NCBI GenBank assembly: GCA_947460875.1
Contig: CANHGR010000013.1
Location: 1 to 53,338 of the forward strand
DNA from: Sphingobacteriaceae bacterium
Lineage (GTDB): Bacteria > Bacteroidota > Bacteroidia > Sphingobacteriales > Sphingobacteriaceae
Direction of reading: 5' to 3'
DNA length: 53,338 nucleotides
Shown here: positions 8,758 to 18,533 of the stretch, piece by piece
Layout of the letters: each line of letters opens with the position of its first letter
Numbering within the stretch: the stretch's first letter is position 1
Translations under genes and position numbers: made by a program
Notes under the pieces: model-generated
What the model was told of the DNA's origin: nothing
Seen by the model: the letters and a program-made list of their open reading frames with translations, nothing else
The model's database searches: none

Positions 8758-8862
8758 CAGGTTTTAGTTTCCCACTTATTTATTTTAAATTTTAGACTTC
8801 ATACTGAAATTGATTTGGGTTTACATTTATTAATGGTTTTATTTGCAGGAAACGGTTATTGA

Positions 8863-11442
8863 ATGGCGAAAAATTTACTCATTGTAGAGTCTCCGGCGAA
8901 AGCCAAAACAATTGAAGGATATTTAGGAAAAGACTTTTTGGTTAAGTCGAGCTATGGGCATATTCGAGACCTCATCAAAACTGATGATGCGATTGATATC
9001 AACAATAATTTTACTCAGAAATATGAAGTTCCAGCAGATAAGCGTAACGTAGTCAATGAGTTAAAGAAGTTAGCTAAAGCAGCAGAAATGGTTTGGTTAG
9101 CGTCGGATGAGGACCGCGAAGGAGAGGCCATCTCATGGCATCTTTTTGAAACGCTCGAACTGAAGGAAGTTAAAACAAAAAGAATTGTCTTTCATGAAAT
9201 TACGAAAACGGCTATTCTTAAAGCAATTGAGACCCCTCGAACAATCGACTATAATTTGGTAAATGCTCAACAGGCACGTCGCGTACTAGACCGACTTGTA
9301 GGTTTTGAGCTCTCACCGGTATTGTGGAAAAAAATAAAACCATCGCTTTCGGCAGGTCGTGTACAGTCGGTTGCTGTTCGTTTAATAGTAGATCGCGAGC
9401 GTGAAATAAACAAGTTTAGTTCTACTGCCGCGTTTAAAGTAAGTGCTATATTTCTAACGGGTAAAGGAAAAGAAATTTTCAAAGCAGAACTTTCAGAACG
9501 TTATGATACTGAAGAAAAAACTCAAGAATTTCTTAACGGTTGTGTGAACGCAGCCTTTAACGTAAAAAGTCTGGAAACTCGTCCAGCAAAACGTAATCCG
9601 GCACCCCCATTTACTACCTCTACTCTTCAACAGGAAGCCAGCAGGAAGCTCGGCTTTTCGGTGTCTAGAACGATGCAAGTTGCACAGAAATTATACGAGG
9701 GCGGAAACATCACTTATATGCGTACTGATTCTGTAAACCTGTCGGATACGGCATTACACGCTGCTGAGAATGAAATTAAGTCGGCATACGGCGAAAAATA
9801 TCATCAGGTTAGGAAATACAAAACTAAATCAGCTAGTGCTCAGGAAGCTCACGAAGCCATCCGGCCAACCTACTTCGAGAAACATAGCATTGGCGGTGAC
9901 AGTTCCGAACAGCGTTTATACGATCTTATATGGAAAAGAGCAATTGCTTCACAAATGTCTGAGGCGTTATTCGAAAAAACAACAGCTCGTATCGATATCT
10001 CAAGCCGCGCGGAAGATTTTATCGCTAATGGCGAAGTAATGAAATTCGACGGTTTTTTGAAAGTCTACATTGAATCTAGTGATGACGATCAGGAAGTTAA
10101 CCTAGAAGATGAAAATGAAAATGCCATTCTCCCGCCATTAGTTCAAGGTCAGGACTTGATTTTAAGAGAAATTAAAGCGACAGAGCGCTATTCGCGACCG
10201 CCAGCGCGTTATACTGAAGCAAGTCTTGTGAAAAAACTTGAAGAACTTGGAATCGGTCGCCCATCAACTTACGCACCTACCATCTCAACAATTCAGAATC
10301 GCGGATATGTGCTGAAAGAAGATCGCGATGGGAAAAGCAGAAATTACAGGGTTTTACAACTTGCAGACAATAAAATTAGTGCCACTAGTAAAACGGAGAT
10401 CACCGGAGCAGAAAAGTCAAAGCTCTTCCCTACTGATATTGGCGCTGTCGTAAACGATTTTCTTGTTGAGCATTTTAAGGGCATTGTCGATTTCAATTTT
10501 ACTGCTAATGTAGAAAAGGAATTTGATGAGATTGCACAAGGCTTAAAAGACTGGACAAAAATGCTTCATTCTTTTTACGGACCATTTCATAAAGAAGTAG
10601 AAAATACGCTGGAAACCGCAGAACGTGCAACCGGCGAAAGACTATTAGGATTAGATCCCGTAACAGGAAAGAATGTATATACAAAGGTTGGAAGATTCGG
10701 GCCATTAGTCCAAATCGGCGAAAACGACGATGAACAAAAGCCTAAATACGCGAGCTTAAGAAAAAGCCAGTCTGTTGACACCATAATACTCTCAGACGCA
10801 CTTGAGCTCTTTAAACTTCCGCTTAGCCTCGGCAGTCACGAAGAAAAGGAAGTAACGATTGGAATCGGACGTTTTGGTCCTTATGTGAAATGGGGAGAAA
10901 GTTTTATTTCGATACCAAAAGATGAAGAACCGCTTTCCGTCAGCTTGGAACGCGCTATTGAAATTATTTATGAGAAAACGACTGCTGATGCACCAATCGC
11001 ACACTTTAAAAGTTTGCCTGTAACCAAGGGGAAAGGCAGATTTGGACCATTTATTAAATGGAATGAACTGTACATCAATGTGCCAAGAGCTTACAACTTT
11101 GAGCTACTATCGCAAAAAGACATAGATGAACTGATAAGCAAGAAAGAAGAAAAAGAAGCTAATCGTTTTATACAGAATTGGGAAACTGAAAAGATCGCCA
11201 TCGAAAACGGACGCTGGGGCGCGTTTATTCGTTTTGGAAAATTAATGCTAAAACTGTCCTATAATCCTTCAACTAAACAAAAATTTACTCCCGAAGAACT
11301 AGCAAGCATAGATCTCGAAGACGTTAAGAAGATGATTGTGACACAGGTTCCTGATGCCTTTGAGCCAAAGAAAAAGATAAATCGAACGGCTGGTGCGGTG
11401 AAAAAAAAGAGTCCAGCTAAAAAAAAGGTGTTTAAGAAGTGA
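8863..11442 (+). CDS. topA: DNA topoisomerase I (type IA)
   Basis: The 859-residue enzyme relaxes negative supercoils. The TOPRIM domain opens the protein (LLIVESPAKAKTIEGYLG) and carries the acidic metal site in ASDEDREGEAISWHL. The catalytic Tyr is Tyr285 in NITYMRTDSVNLSD. The C-terminal third has no Cys4 zinc ribbons. Instead there are at least three topoisomerase C-terminal repeats, recognisable by RFGPLVQIG, RFGPYVKWG, RFGPFIKW and RWGAFIRFG, and a Lys-rich tail (KKKSPAKKKVFKK) that probably binds DNA. This zinc-free architecture is common in Bacteroidota. The small conserved gene at 11523 follows on the same strand after 80 bp. Confidence 0.97.
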   Translation: MAKNLLIVESPAKAKTIEGYLGKDFLVKSSYGHIRDLIKTDDAIDINNNFTQKYEVPADKRNVVNELKKLAKAAEMVWLASDEDREGEAISWHLFETLELKEVKTKRIVFHEITKTAILKAIETPRTIDYNLVNAQQARRVLDRLVGFELSPVLWKKIKPSLSAGRVQSVAVRLIVDREREINKFSSTAAFKVSAIFLTGKGKEIFKAELSERYDTEEKTQEFLNGCVNAAFNVKSLETRPAKRNPAPPFTTSTLQQEASRKLGFSVSRTMQVAQKLYEGGNITYMRTDSVNLSDTALHAAENEIKSAYGEKYHQVRKYKTKSASAQEAHEAIRPTYFEKHSIGGDSSEQRLYDLIWKRAIASQMSEALFEKTTARIDISSRAEDFIANGEVMKFDGFLKVYIESSDDDQEVNLEDENENAILPPLVQGQDLILREIKATERYSRPPARYTEASLVKKLEELGIGRPSTYAPTISTIQNRGYVLKEDRDGKSRNYRVLQLADNKISATSKTEITGAEKSKLFPTDIGAVVNDFLVEHFKGIVDFNFTANVEKEFDEIAQGLKDWTKMLHSFYGPFHKEVENTLETAERATGERLLGLDPVTGKNVYTKVGRFGPLVQIGENDDEQKPKYASLRKSQSVDTIILSDALELFKLPLSLGSHEEKEVTIGIGRFGPYVKWGESFISIPKDEEPLSVSLERAIEIIYEKTTADAPIAHFKSLPVTKGKGRFGPFIKWNELYINVPRAYNFELLSQKDIDELISKKEEKEANRFIQNWETEKIAIENGRWGAFIRFGKLMLKLSYNPSTKQKFTPEELASIDLEDVKKMIVTQVPDAFEPKKKINRTAGAVKKKSPAKKKVFKK

Positions 11443-11522
11443 GTTGTTGCTTATAATTTTTAGCTTATAAGTTTTGATGTCTGCGCAGAACAATGGTGCA
11501 TACAAATTGGCCAACGTAGAAA

Positions 11523-11927
11523 ATGAAGAAAGATTTTCCCGAAAATAAAGTTGAAGACATTTTAATTGCGGTCGTTCTTGAAAGTGAATCGCCAGGGCAT
11601 AAAGTCTGGAACGTCTATCTGGTCAACCTTAAGAATCACCCAATTAGGACGGTATTGATAAGTTCCAAGGGTTACGGTCTAAAAGATGAAAAAGAAGTAA
11701 AAACATCTATTCTACGGCACTCTTTAGGCGATATTGGTCGACGGCAATACGCCACAATAGAAGCAATTGATGAGCGAGTTTTTTGTTTAACCAATGAATA
11801 TTGGTTAAGCTACTATATTGATGAAACCATTTACGACAAGAAATTTATCTTTCTACCCGAAAGCATCGTTGAATCGAACATGATTAGAATCCCTATTCTA
11901 AACAAACCGGGTATAATGATTGGATAA
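11523..11927 (+). CDS. Conserved small cytoplasmic protein of unknown function
   Basis: This 134-residue protein has no signal peptide or membrane segment and begins MKKDFPENKVEDILIAVVLE. I recall it only as a conserved Bacteroidota protein and can name no characterised domain. Recognisable conserved-looking blocks are WNVYLVNLKN, ISSKGYG, EYWLSYYID and YDKKFIFLPESI, which suggest a compact beta-rich fold. It lies 80 bp after topA on the same strand and may be co-transcribed. Its stop codon (11925-11927) directly abuts the stop codon of convergent gltA (11928-11930), so the two genes have no intergenic base between them and no room for a terminator. Confidence 0.8.
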   Translation: MKKDFPENKVEDILIAVVLESESPGHKVWNVYLVNLKNHPIRTVLISSKGYGLKDEKEVKTSILRHSLGDIGRRQYATIEAIDERVFCLTNEYWLSYYIDETIYDKKFIFLPESIVESNMIRIPILNKPGIMIG

Positions 11928-13196
11928 TTATAGGCTACGGTTTACTTCACCGATATAAATCTGACGCGGACGTCCGATTGGTTCCCTGTTTTCGCGCATT
12001 TCTTTCCATTGGGCAATCCATCCCGGTAAACGGCCAAGCGCAAATAAAACAGTAAACATGTCGGTAGGGAAACCCAACGCACGATATATGATTCCTGAAT
12101 AGAAGTCGACGTTTGGATAAAGCTTGCGTTCGACGAAATACGGGTCGCTCAAAGCAACTTCTTCAAGCTTTTTAGCAATTTCAAGAACCGGATCATTGAT
12201 TCCTAATTTATCAAGGATATCATCACATGCTTTTTTAATAATCTTAGCACGTGGATCAAAGTTTTTATATACTCTGTGGCCAAAACCCATTAAGCGGAAC
12301 GGGTCATTTTTGTCTTTCGCTTTGGATATCCACTTCTCGGTATCACCACCGTCTGCCTTAATCTTCTCAAGCATTTCAATTACCGCCTGGTTTGCACCGC
12401 CATGTAAGGGGCCCCACAAAGCCGAAATGCCAGCCGAAACGGATGCATAAAGATTAGACTCCGATGAACCAACGATCCGAACGGTGGAAGTTGAACAGTT
12501 CTGCTCATGGTCTGCATGAAGAATAAACAATTTATTCATTGCTGTTACAATCACAGGATCAATTTCTACATCCTCTGTCCGTTGACCGAAAGTCATGTTC
12601 AAATAATTACTAACGTAATCAAGTTTGTTTTGAGGATAGATGATAGGATGACCCAGAGATTTTTTGTAGATCCACGAAACGATTGTTGGAAACTTCGCCA
12701 AAAGCTTGATAATAGTCAGATTTTGTTCGTCCGCGCTTGGATGTGGATCTAAGCTTTCGGGATACAATGCAGAAAGCGAACATACCAAGGAAGATAGCTG
12801 TCCCATTGGATGAGATTTGGACGGGAAACCATCAAAAAACTTTTTCATGTCTTCATGAACAAGCGTATGCTTACTTATTTTTTTCTGGAACGCTTCTAAT
12901 TGCGTAGCATCAGGTAGATCTCCATAAATTAGAAGATATGAAACTTCAAGAAATGAAGATTTCTCTGCCAGTTCTTCGATGTTATACCCACGATATTTTA
13001 AGATACCTTCTTCCCCATCTAGAAAAGTAATAGAACTTTTTGTTGAGCCTGTATTTTTAAATCCGGTATCTAAGGTAATATAACCGCTGAGATCTCTAAG
13101 TTTAGAAATATCTATTGCCTTTTCATTTTCGGTTCCCGTGATGATCGGAAACTCGTAAGTTTTATCTCCTATTATTAACGATGCTTTCTCAGACAT
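11928..13196 (-). CDS. gltA: Citrate synthase (type II)
   Basis: The 422-residue enzyme condenses acetyl-CoA and oxaloacetate at the entry of the TCA cycle. Active-site motifs are present: the first His in LHADHEQNCSTSTVR, the second in FGHRVYKNFDPRA, the catalytic Asp in YPNVDFYSGIIY, plus the LWGPLHGGANQA loop and the C-terminal IGRPRQIYIG. An N-terminal beta domain of ~50 residues precedes the helical core, as in hexameric Gram-negative type II enzymes. A TATTTTTG -7 box lies at 13214-13221, only ~18 bp before the ATG. The 3' end abuts the small gene at 11523-11927. Confidence 0.97.
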   Translation of the reverse strand: MSEKASLIIGDKTYEFPIITGTENEKAIDISKLRDLSGYITLDTGFKNTGSTKSSITFLDGEEGILKYRGYNIEELAEKSSFLEVSYLLIYGDLPDATQLEAFQKKISKHTLVHEDMKKFFDGFPSKSHPMGQLSSLVCSLSALYPESLDPHPSADEQNLTIIKLLAKFPTIVSWIYKKSLGHPIIYPQNKLDYVSNYLNMTFGQRTEDVEIDPVIVTAMNKLFILHADHEQNCSTSTVRIVGSSESNLYASVSAGISALWGPLHGGANQAVIEMLEKIKADGGDTEKWISKAKDKNDPFRLMGFGHRVYKNFDPRAKIIKKACDDILDKLGINDPVLEIAKKLEEVALSDPYFVERKLYPNVDFYSGIIYRALGFPTDMFTVLFALGRLPGWIAQWKEMRENREPIGRPRQIYIGEVNRSL

Positions 13197-13213
13197 ACAA
13201 TGGTGTTATCCTA

Positions 13214-13221
13214 CAAAAATA
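13214..13221 (-). promoter_or_regulatory. -7 promoter box of gltA
   Basis: TATTTTTG on the minus strand matches the Bacteroidota -7 consensus TAnnTTTG exactly and lies 18 bp upstream of the gltA ATG. No clear TTTG -33 element is seen at the usual distance. The leader would be only ~10 nt. Confidence 0.45.
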
Positions 13222-13467
13222 GTTAAATCTGCCTCTTTTTATACACTTTTTGAAATAGAGTGGTATACCTACTATTAATTTTACAGAAGTCTTACGTTTA
13301 TTGAGAAAAAGTGTTAGTCAACTCGTTGCAAGTAACCTGAAATATTGTACACTTACTCTGAAACAGACAGGTTAAAACTCTATTAATTAGATTATTATAA
13401 AAAATTCTACCTTTTAAGCAAAAAATACTGTAAAGCCACCGAAGAATGTAAAAATCGACGATTCAGG

Positions 13468-14004
13468 CTATAATTTTGGATTTTTGGGCACAATTTCTTC
13501 TTTCACTTCCCCGCATTCTAACATTTTAACGCCAAAATAAGGGTTCTTAATAGATTTATTAGACGCCAACCAGTAACCGCCGTTTCCTTCGTTTGCCATT
13601 GGACAGTATTGGACAAATATTTTTCCGGTAGCAAGATTAGTAAATTTGATCATGGCAATAATGTCTGAGCTTAAATTAGTAAAGTCTGCCCGTTGTTCCG
13701 CAAGAGTATTTGTCCGACCAATTTTGTCGGAAATTAGAGCGGTATTCTCACATCCATGAATTTTCTTTAAGGAAGCAGTAAGCTTAGCCGCGGCGGTAGC
13801 GGCTCCTACCGAATCTGAACTAGCCAAAGCATCCTTTAAAGTAATATAATTATCGTAAACGGCTGATACGGTATCATTTACAATGCGAATATTATTGTCA
13901 GTAGAATCTGCCATTGCGGTTTCCGAGGCAGTCTTCGCTCCATTGCTGCAGGATACGAACATACCTGTGACCAGTAGAACAAGAAATAATGGTTTGATAT
14001 TCAT
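13468..14004 (-). CDS. Lipoprotein with DUF3347 domain
   Basis: The 178-residue precursor has a lipoprotein signal (LLVTGMFVSCSNGAK, lipid-modified Cys about residue 19). The mature part matches DUF3347: YDNYITLKDALASSD near the start and the diagnostic QYCPMANEGNGGYWLAS followed by NPYFGVKMLECG, where Cys, Met and the later Cys suggest a metal site. In Bacteroidota this domain is often found near copper/heavy-metal efflux genes or fused to CusB-like adaptors, so a metal role is plausible. Here no efflux gene adjoins. It is followed downstream by nothing obvious and preceded 82 bp upstream by a terminated beta-barrel gene. Confidence 0.85.
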   Translation of the reverse strand: MNIKPLFLVLLVTGMFVSCSNGAKTASETAMADSTDNNIRIVNDTVSAVYDNYITLKDALASSDSVGAATAAAKLTASLKKIHGCENTALISDKIGRTNTLAEQRADFTNLSSDIIAMIKFTNLATGKIFVQYCPMANEGNGGYWLASNKSIKNPYFGVKMLECGEVKEEIVPKNPKL

Positions 14005-14041
14005 GATTTAAATTTATAAACGTTAAACAAAATTAAAAAAT

Positions 14042-14068
14042 AAAGCCTTGCTTTTCGGGCAAGGCTTT
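14042..14068 (-). terminator. Rho-independent terminator of the beta-barrel gene
   Basis: A perfect 10-bp stem, AAAGCCTTGC/GCAAGGCTTT, with a seven-base loop (TTTTCGG on the plus strand). On the minus strand it is followed by a T-rich run. It starts 19 bp after the stop of the outer-membrane protein gene (14087) and lies before the DUF3347 gene, so the two genes are separate transcription units. Confidence 0.85.
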
Positions 14069-14086
14069 GTTTTACATCGATGTTCA

Positions 14087-14611
14087 TTATCTACTGAGGT
14101 TAAAACCATAAGCGATGCGAAGAGAAACTTGACTAATTCTGTCGCCAATACGTGCAAATCCTTCGTATCGAAAGCAAAGATCCAGGCGGTTGTTGACCCC
14201 AATTCCTATGCCGGGAGCATAAATGAAAGCAGTTTTTGAACCGTCATCTAAGCCTAAACCCGCACCAACTTCACCTGAAAAGTAGAGACGTTCAATCGGA
14301 AATACTTTGACGCCAACTTTCACTGGAACTACATCATAGGGTTCTACAACTGCAGGAGCACTACCCTCTACCGAGAAGTTCGTGTATCCAATAGAAAGTA
14401 TACCTGACACATTTGACGTAAAATATTTTTGAAGCCGAATGTCGCCTCCATTTACAAACTCGTAAGGGCTACTTGTCGCTAATCCTAGATTCAAGCCGAT
14501 GCCAAACCTTGTGGCGTGAGAGTCATCTGAACTTTGTGCAAATGTTGAAGTCGAAGCTAATAACGCAAGTCCAGCTACTGCATTCGCAATTAATTTGGTA
14601 AAAATTTCCAT
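14087..14611 (-). CDS. Outer-membrane beta-barrel protein
   Basis: The 174-residue precursor has a Sec signal ending ALLASTSTFAQ and a mature part built of alternating aromatic and polar strands with Gly turns (FGIGLNLGLATS, GILSIGYTNFSV, LYFSGEVGAGLGL, GIGIGVNNRLDLCFRYEGF). It ends in the strand VSLRIAYGFNLSR. This is the pattern of small 8-stranded OmpA/OmpX-like or OMP_b-brl barrels. Its specific function is not readable. It has its own terminator (14042-14068). Confidence 0.8.
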   Translation of the reverse strand: MEIFTKLIANAVAGLALLASTSTFAQSSDDSHATRFGIGLNLGLATSSPYEFVNGGDIRLQKYFTSNVSGILSIGYTNFSVEGSAPAVVEPYDVVPVKVGVKVFPIERLYFSGEVGAGLGLDDGSKTAFIYAPGIGIGVNNRLDLCFRYEGFARIGDRISQVSLRIAYGFNLSR

Positions 14612-14743
14612 AGAATTTATCTGTTTAGTTTAGTACCCGATAAGCGGATTAAACAAAAAAATATTTTCTTAAACTAAATAGATTTCTCTGAAAAGACTGT
14701 AACGGCTTGTGGGTTAATTTAATTAAACCAAATAAATAGGGTT

Positions 14744-14932
14744 TTAGCTTCTAAATCCGAGTCCGTAAATAATTTCAGCTATGGGAATTCTGGTTTCAAC
14801 TGCGAGTTGTGCCTGCATTTTCTTTAACCTTTCATCATGATCGGTTAATCTTTCATTAATCTGCATGTTTTGAATAACATCACCAGTTCTTTGATCGCTG
14901 AACTTGTACTGAACGAATTTTTGCTTTTCCAT
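14744..14932 (-). CDS. Small soluble protein of unknown function
   Basis: From the ATG at 14932 this gives 62 residues (MEKQKFVQYKFSDQRTGDVI...). The upstream TTG at 14941 adds only three residues and is less likely to be used. The protein is hydrophilic, with a probable helix from NERLTDHDERLKKMQAQL and a hydrophobic end, IAEIIYGLGF. It has neither signal peptide nor membrane helix. I do not recognise the family. Codon composition looks normal, and the frame is the only plausible one in this 490-bp gap between the barrel protein and the protease gene. Confidence 0.5.
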   Translation of the reverse strand: MEKQKFVQYKFSDQRTGDVIQNMQINERLTDHDERLKKMQAQLAVETRIPIAEIIYGLGFRS

Positions 14933-15102
14933 ATATCTCAAATCTACGGTTTTTTATCTTGATTTAGGCATTTTGTTAATATTAATTTGATGAAAATCAA
15001 TTAATTATTAAAGTTTGATTACCAAAAAAAACAAAGCTAAATCGGAACTGATTCAAAAAACAATTTGATGATTCCAACTATCAGATCGTATGGCGAACCG
15101 AT

Positions 15103-16653
15103 TTACTTCAATTTAATTCTTCCTTCAATCAGACCGTAAAAGTTATCATCGCTGGTTACATTGTTCACTTCAACTGAAGCAGCATTTACCGCTATACCCC
15201 CTTGTAATACCATTGTTTTATTTGCCGCTACGGCAGTGCCGGTTCTAACTAGAGAAAGTGCCTTAGCTAAAGAAATTTCACTGGGATCACCAAAATCTCT
15301 GGTAACATCATCGGTCGCCAAAAAATCTGGTTGAAAACCGTCGAAATAATCACCTTCGCCAGCAGAATTTTTAGTATTAAACTGCGACATGTAGACGGTA
15401 TATTTGTCGATCTTAATTCCGAAAAAACCAATAGGTTTACCGTAAGACTTTTCACCTATTAATTTAACATTCAAGTAGGGCTTTAGACTGTTTATTACTA
15501 ATTCGCTTGCTGAAGCAGTTGAGCCAGAAATTATGAAATATGCGTTCTTGATGGTATTGAGCGAGCCCTTTTTGGAAAATTTAAAAGTATTACCTGCAAT
15601 AGAATAGTCGACATCTGCATATGTCGCATTTCTTCCATTCGTTTTTACTGGTTTATTATTTGAATCATATATAATTTGCTTTGACAAGATTGGCGCTTTG
15701 TTTGTCTGCATGAGCTGATTGAAATTCTCGATATACATTATTGAGCCGTTTAGCGCAGATGGTGCGATTAAATTGTTTAGATATTGCGCTGTTTCAACAT
15801 ATCCTCCTCCATTATATCTTAAATCTATGATTATATCTTCAATTCCTTGAGCGGAAAAATCGGCAAACGCGTTATCAAGAGCCCCTTGTGAATTCTGGAG
15901 ACTCGAAAACCTGGCGTATACAATGTAGCCTGCTTTTTTGGCACCGGTGGTGAGAACTGTACTTTTAACTACTGGATTGCTGTTATAGCTCCCTTTAACA
16001 AGGTTAGCGTTCAACGAAGTTTTATCAGGTTTCTCAACTGTCAATGTCATCGATTGTATATTGAATGCAGAATTGATGAGGTCAACGTCTATTTGTGAAT
16101 CAGCGCGAACAGGCGTGCCGTTTATTTTAACCAGGCGATAGCCTCTCATAAGACCAGCTACAGCTGCCGGTGAGCCGGGGTTAACATATCTTATACGAAT
16201 ATCGTTCGCGGAAACTGAAGAAAGAGCAAATCCAAAATCGTCTCCGACGCCTTCAAGATTTACTGAGCTGGTCTTTACACCAGGCGCACCCTCAATAGTT
16301 ATATACGAGTATTTTGCAGAAGAAGAGGTCAATAATTCAAAGGGCTTAGCCGTTTTTGGATTGATTTTGAATTGTGTTATGTCAAAAAGCTCCTTCTTGT
16401 AGTTATCGAGTTCAGAACTCATTGTATTATACTGTCGGGGATTAAATTGCTCATAAGACGGCAAAGCATCAAACCACAGATAGGTTTCTTTGGCGTATAA
16501 AAAGATCGAATCTAGCGTAAGTTGCATTCGGGTAGCTCCTGCCACAGGAATATTGGCAGCTGGAAGCACTTTAGGATTTTTTTTACAACCGCTAAATACG
16601 ATTTCGAGAAGAAATAAGCTAATAAATAACTTACTGAGAATATTTGCCCTCAT
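15103..16653 (-). CDS. S41-family (C-terminal processing) peptidase lipoprotein with PDZ domain
   Basis: The 516-residue precursor has a lipoprotein signal (FLLEIVFSGCKKN, lipid Cys at residue 23), so it is envelope-anchored. A helical N-terminal segment (LFDITQFKIN) is followed by a PDZ domain around residues 140-205 (GFALSSVSANDIRIRYVNPGSPAAVAGL). The tail-specific protease domain has IIDLRYNGGGYVETAQYL and the nucleophile loop SGSTASASELVINSL, with the Ser near residue 380. The Lys four residues later in classic Ctp enzymes is not obvious, as in related Bacteroidota tricorn-like members. The substrate is unknown. The gene is monocistronic with ~250 bp of upstream DNA. Confidence 0.9.
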   Translation of the reverse strand: MRANILSKLFISLFLLEIVFSGCKKNPKVLPAANIPVAGATRMQLTLDSIFLYAKETYLWFDALPSYEQFNPRQYNTMSSELDNYKKELFDITQFKINPKTAKPFELLTSSSAKYSYITIEGAPGVKTSSVNLEGVGDDFGFALSSVSANDIRIRYVNPGSPAAVAGLMRGYRLVKINGTPVRADSQIDVDLINSAFNIQSMTLTVEKPDKTSLNANLVKGSYNSNPVVKSTVLTTGAKKAGYIVYARFSSLQNSQGALDNAFADFSAQGIEDIIIDLRYNGGGYVETAQYLNNLIAPSALNGSIMYIENFNQLMQTNKAPILSKQIIYDSNNKPVKTNGRNATYADVDYSIAGNTFKFSKKGSLNTIKNAYFIISGSTASASELVINSLKPYLNVKLIGEKSYGKPIGFFGIKIDKYTVYMSQFNTKNSAGEGDYFDGFQPDFLATDDVTRDFGDPSEISLAKALSLVRTGTAVAANKTMVLQGGIAVNAASVEVNNVTSDDNFYGLIEGRIKLK

Positions 16654-16900
16654 CTACTTAATGCAATTTAGATAGTATCTTTCAATAACGTAATCAATCA
16701 TTTGGTGGATTCCTCTACCTATGAATATAGTACCGACATGATATTAACCTAATGTTACATGGAAATTATGAAAATCTGATGAAAACCCGCTTGGTTCATC
16801 ATAAAAATTACGGATCTCTAACAATAAAGAACTGGTGAAAAGTATATCATGCTAAATGGAAACTCTATGATATAAATTCAAGAAATGCCAATTGGTAGAA

Positions 16901-18139
16901 CTATCTTCTGTCCCCCTCTGGTCTCCGTCTCTGAAAACCACCTTTAAAATGAGGCTTTTGTTTCAAAGCGACTTTTGGTGAACCTTTAGCAATCAAAGCG
17001 GGACTCATTGGGTAAGGATGTTCGTCGATGATCGGAATAGCCTGCCCAGTTAATTTATTTATATCCTTCAAATAATTAAGTTCTTCTTCATCACAGAAGG
17101 AAAGTGCTATGCCGCTAGCTCCTGCCCTACCCGTTCGACCAATTCTATGCACATAGGTTTCCGGAATATTGGGGATTTCAAAATTGATCACATGGGTTAA
17201 ATTATCGACGTCAATTCCCCTTGCCGCAATATCTGTAGCCACCAGCACCCGTATTTGTCCGGATTTAAAGTTGCTCAAAGCTTTTTGTCGCGCATTTTGA
17301 GATTTATTCCCATGAATAGCATCTGCCTTAATATGTACTTTGGTCAGCTCTTTTGCAACTTTATCGGCACCGTGCTTAGTACGAGTAAACACCAAAACGC
17401 TTTTTATAGCGGGGTCTTTCAATAAATGAATAAGCAATGACTTTTTATCGTTTTTTTCGACATAGTAAATGCCCTGCTCCACTCTTTCTGCTGTAGAAGA
17501 AACTGGAGTTGCTTCTACTCTGATAGGATTATTTAAAATCGTATTCGCTAGATTCGAGATTTCTGGGGGCATTGTTGCTGAAAAGAACAAAGTTTGTCTT
17601 TTTGGAGGAAGTTTCGCGACAATTTTTTTAACGTCGTGGATAAATCCCATGTCGAGCATGCGATCTGCTTCATCTAATACAAAAAACCTAATAAGGTGTA
17701 GATGAATAAATTTTTGATCCATTAAATCCAGTAACCTGCCAGGCGTGGCAACAAGGACATCAATATTAGTTTTCAGGGCATTTGTTTGCGATCCTTGCGA
17801 TACACCACCGAAAACTACCAAATGTTTTAGTCCGGTATGTTTTCCGTAAGCAGCAAAACTTTCTCCTATTTGAATAGCAAGTTCTCTAGTTGGTGTAATG
17901 ATCAGTGCTCTGATTCCGCCTCTGCGTTCACCTTCCTGCTTTTCAATGAATAACTTTTGAATAATAGGAATAGCAAATGCTGCTGTTTTTCCAGTACCTG
18001 TTTGGGCAACCCCAAGAAGATCTTTTCCATCCAATAAAACCGGAATAGCTTGTTCTTGTATTGGCGTAGGGCTAGTATAGCCCTCTGTTCTCAGAGCCTT
18101 TAAAATAGGCTCGATGAGGTTTAAATTTTCGAATGACAA
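16901..18139 (-). CDS. DEAD-box RNA helicase, RhlE-like
   Basis: The 412-residue protein has all DEAD-box motifs: Q motif [12 protein letters not shown], motif I AQTGTGKT, Ia PTRELA, Ib [27 protein letters not shown] and [12 protein letters not shown]. The short basic tail ([13 protein letters not shown]) is typical of RhlE-type enzymes that remodel ribosomal or mRNA structures. The start is a TTG at 18139; the resulting [16 protein letters not shown] is the usual N-terminus in this order and no ATG fits. A TACATTTG box lies at 18264-18271 on the minus strand as a possible -7 element. A second, degenerate relative is at 38730. Confidence 0.95.
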   Translation of the reverse strand: MSFENLNLIEPILKALRTEGYTSPTPIQEQAIPVLLDGKDLLGVAQTGTGKTAAFAIPIIQKLFIEKQEGERRGGIRALIITPTRELAIQIGESFAAYGKHTGLKHLVVFGGVSQGSQTNALKTNIDVLVATPGRLLDLMDQKFIHLHLIRFFVLDEADRMLDMGFIHDVKKIVAKLPPKRQTLFFSATMPPEISNLANTILNNPIRVEATPVSSTAERVEQGIYYVEKNDKKSLLIHLLKDPAIKSVLVFTRTKHGADKVAKELTKVHIKADAIHGNKSQNARQKALSNFKSGQIRVLVATDIAARGIDVDNLTHVINFEIPNIPETYVHRIGRTGRAGASGIALSFCDEEELNYLKDINKLTGQAIPIIDEHPYPMSPALIAKGSPKVALKQKPHFKGGFQRRRPEGDRR

Positions 18140-18533
18140 ATTAATAGTATTAATTGTAAGTGATCAATCACAGTAAATTCTGTGATTGTGAAGTATATCC
18201 ATCGTATTTGACCAGATTAGCCTAACGAAAGATTACCGGGTCCTGTATTCTGATTATAAGGCACAAATGTAACATAATTATTCGAAACGAACTTTTTTGA
18301 CTGTTCCATAAGATCTTTGTTGGAATGATTCTACAACAGGACCAAGAAACATTATTACTATAAAACCTGGGTCAGCATTGTTTATTGCTGTATACCCAGC
18401 GGTTTCTTGCTTTGCACAGTCTATGTCAACTTAAAAATTAGTAACCCATTCCCTGCCGAAGAAGCCTTTTTAAACTTTGGAGACCTGCCTTTAGAAGGCG
18501 TGACCATTTCCTCATTTTTCCCTAATTTGCGCC
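18140..18533. other. Divergent intergenic region with a long hairpin
   Basis: About 390 bp between the starts of the RhlE-like gene and the LTA-synthase-like gene. It contains a -7-like box for the helicase (18264-18271, minus) and a strong hairpin at 18363-18405. A frame from 18407 into the next gene is out of frame and not accepted. Confidence 0.5.
18363..18405. other. Strong hairpin (possible small RNA terminator or structured leader)
   Basis: Three consecutive pairing blocks form one hairpin: AAACC/GGTTT, TGGGT/ACCCA and CAGCA/TGCTG, with an eight-base loop and small bulges. It is followed by a weak T-rich stretch on the plus side and TTTTATAGT on the minus side. It lies in a divergent promoter region, where a gene terminator is not expected. 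Confidence 0.55.
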
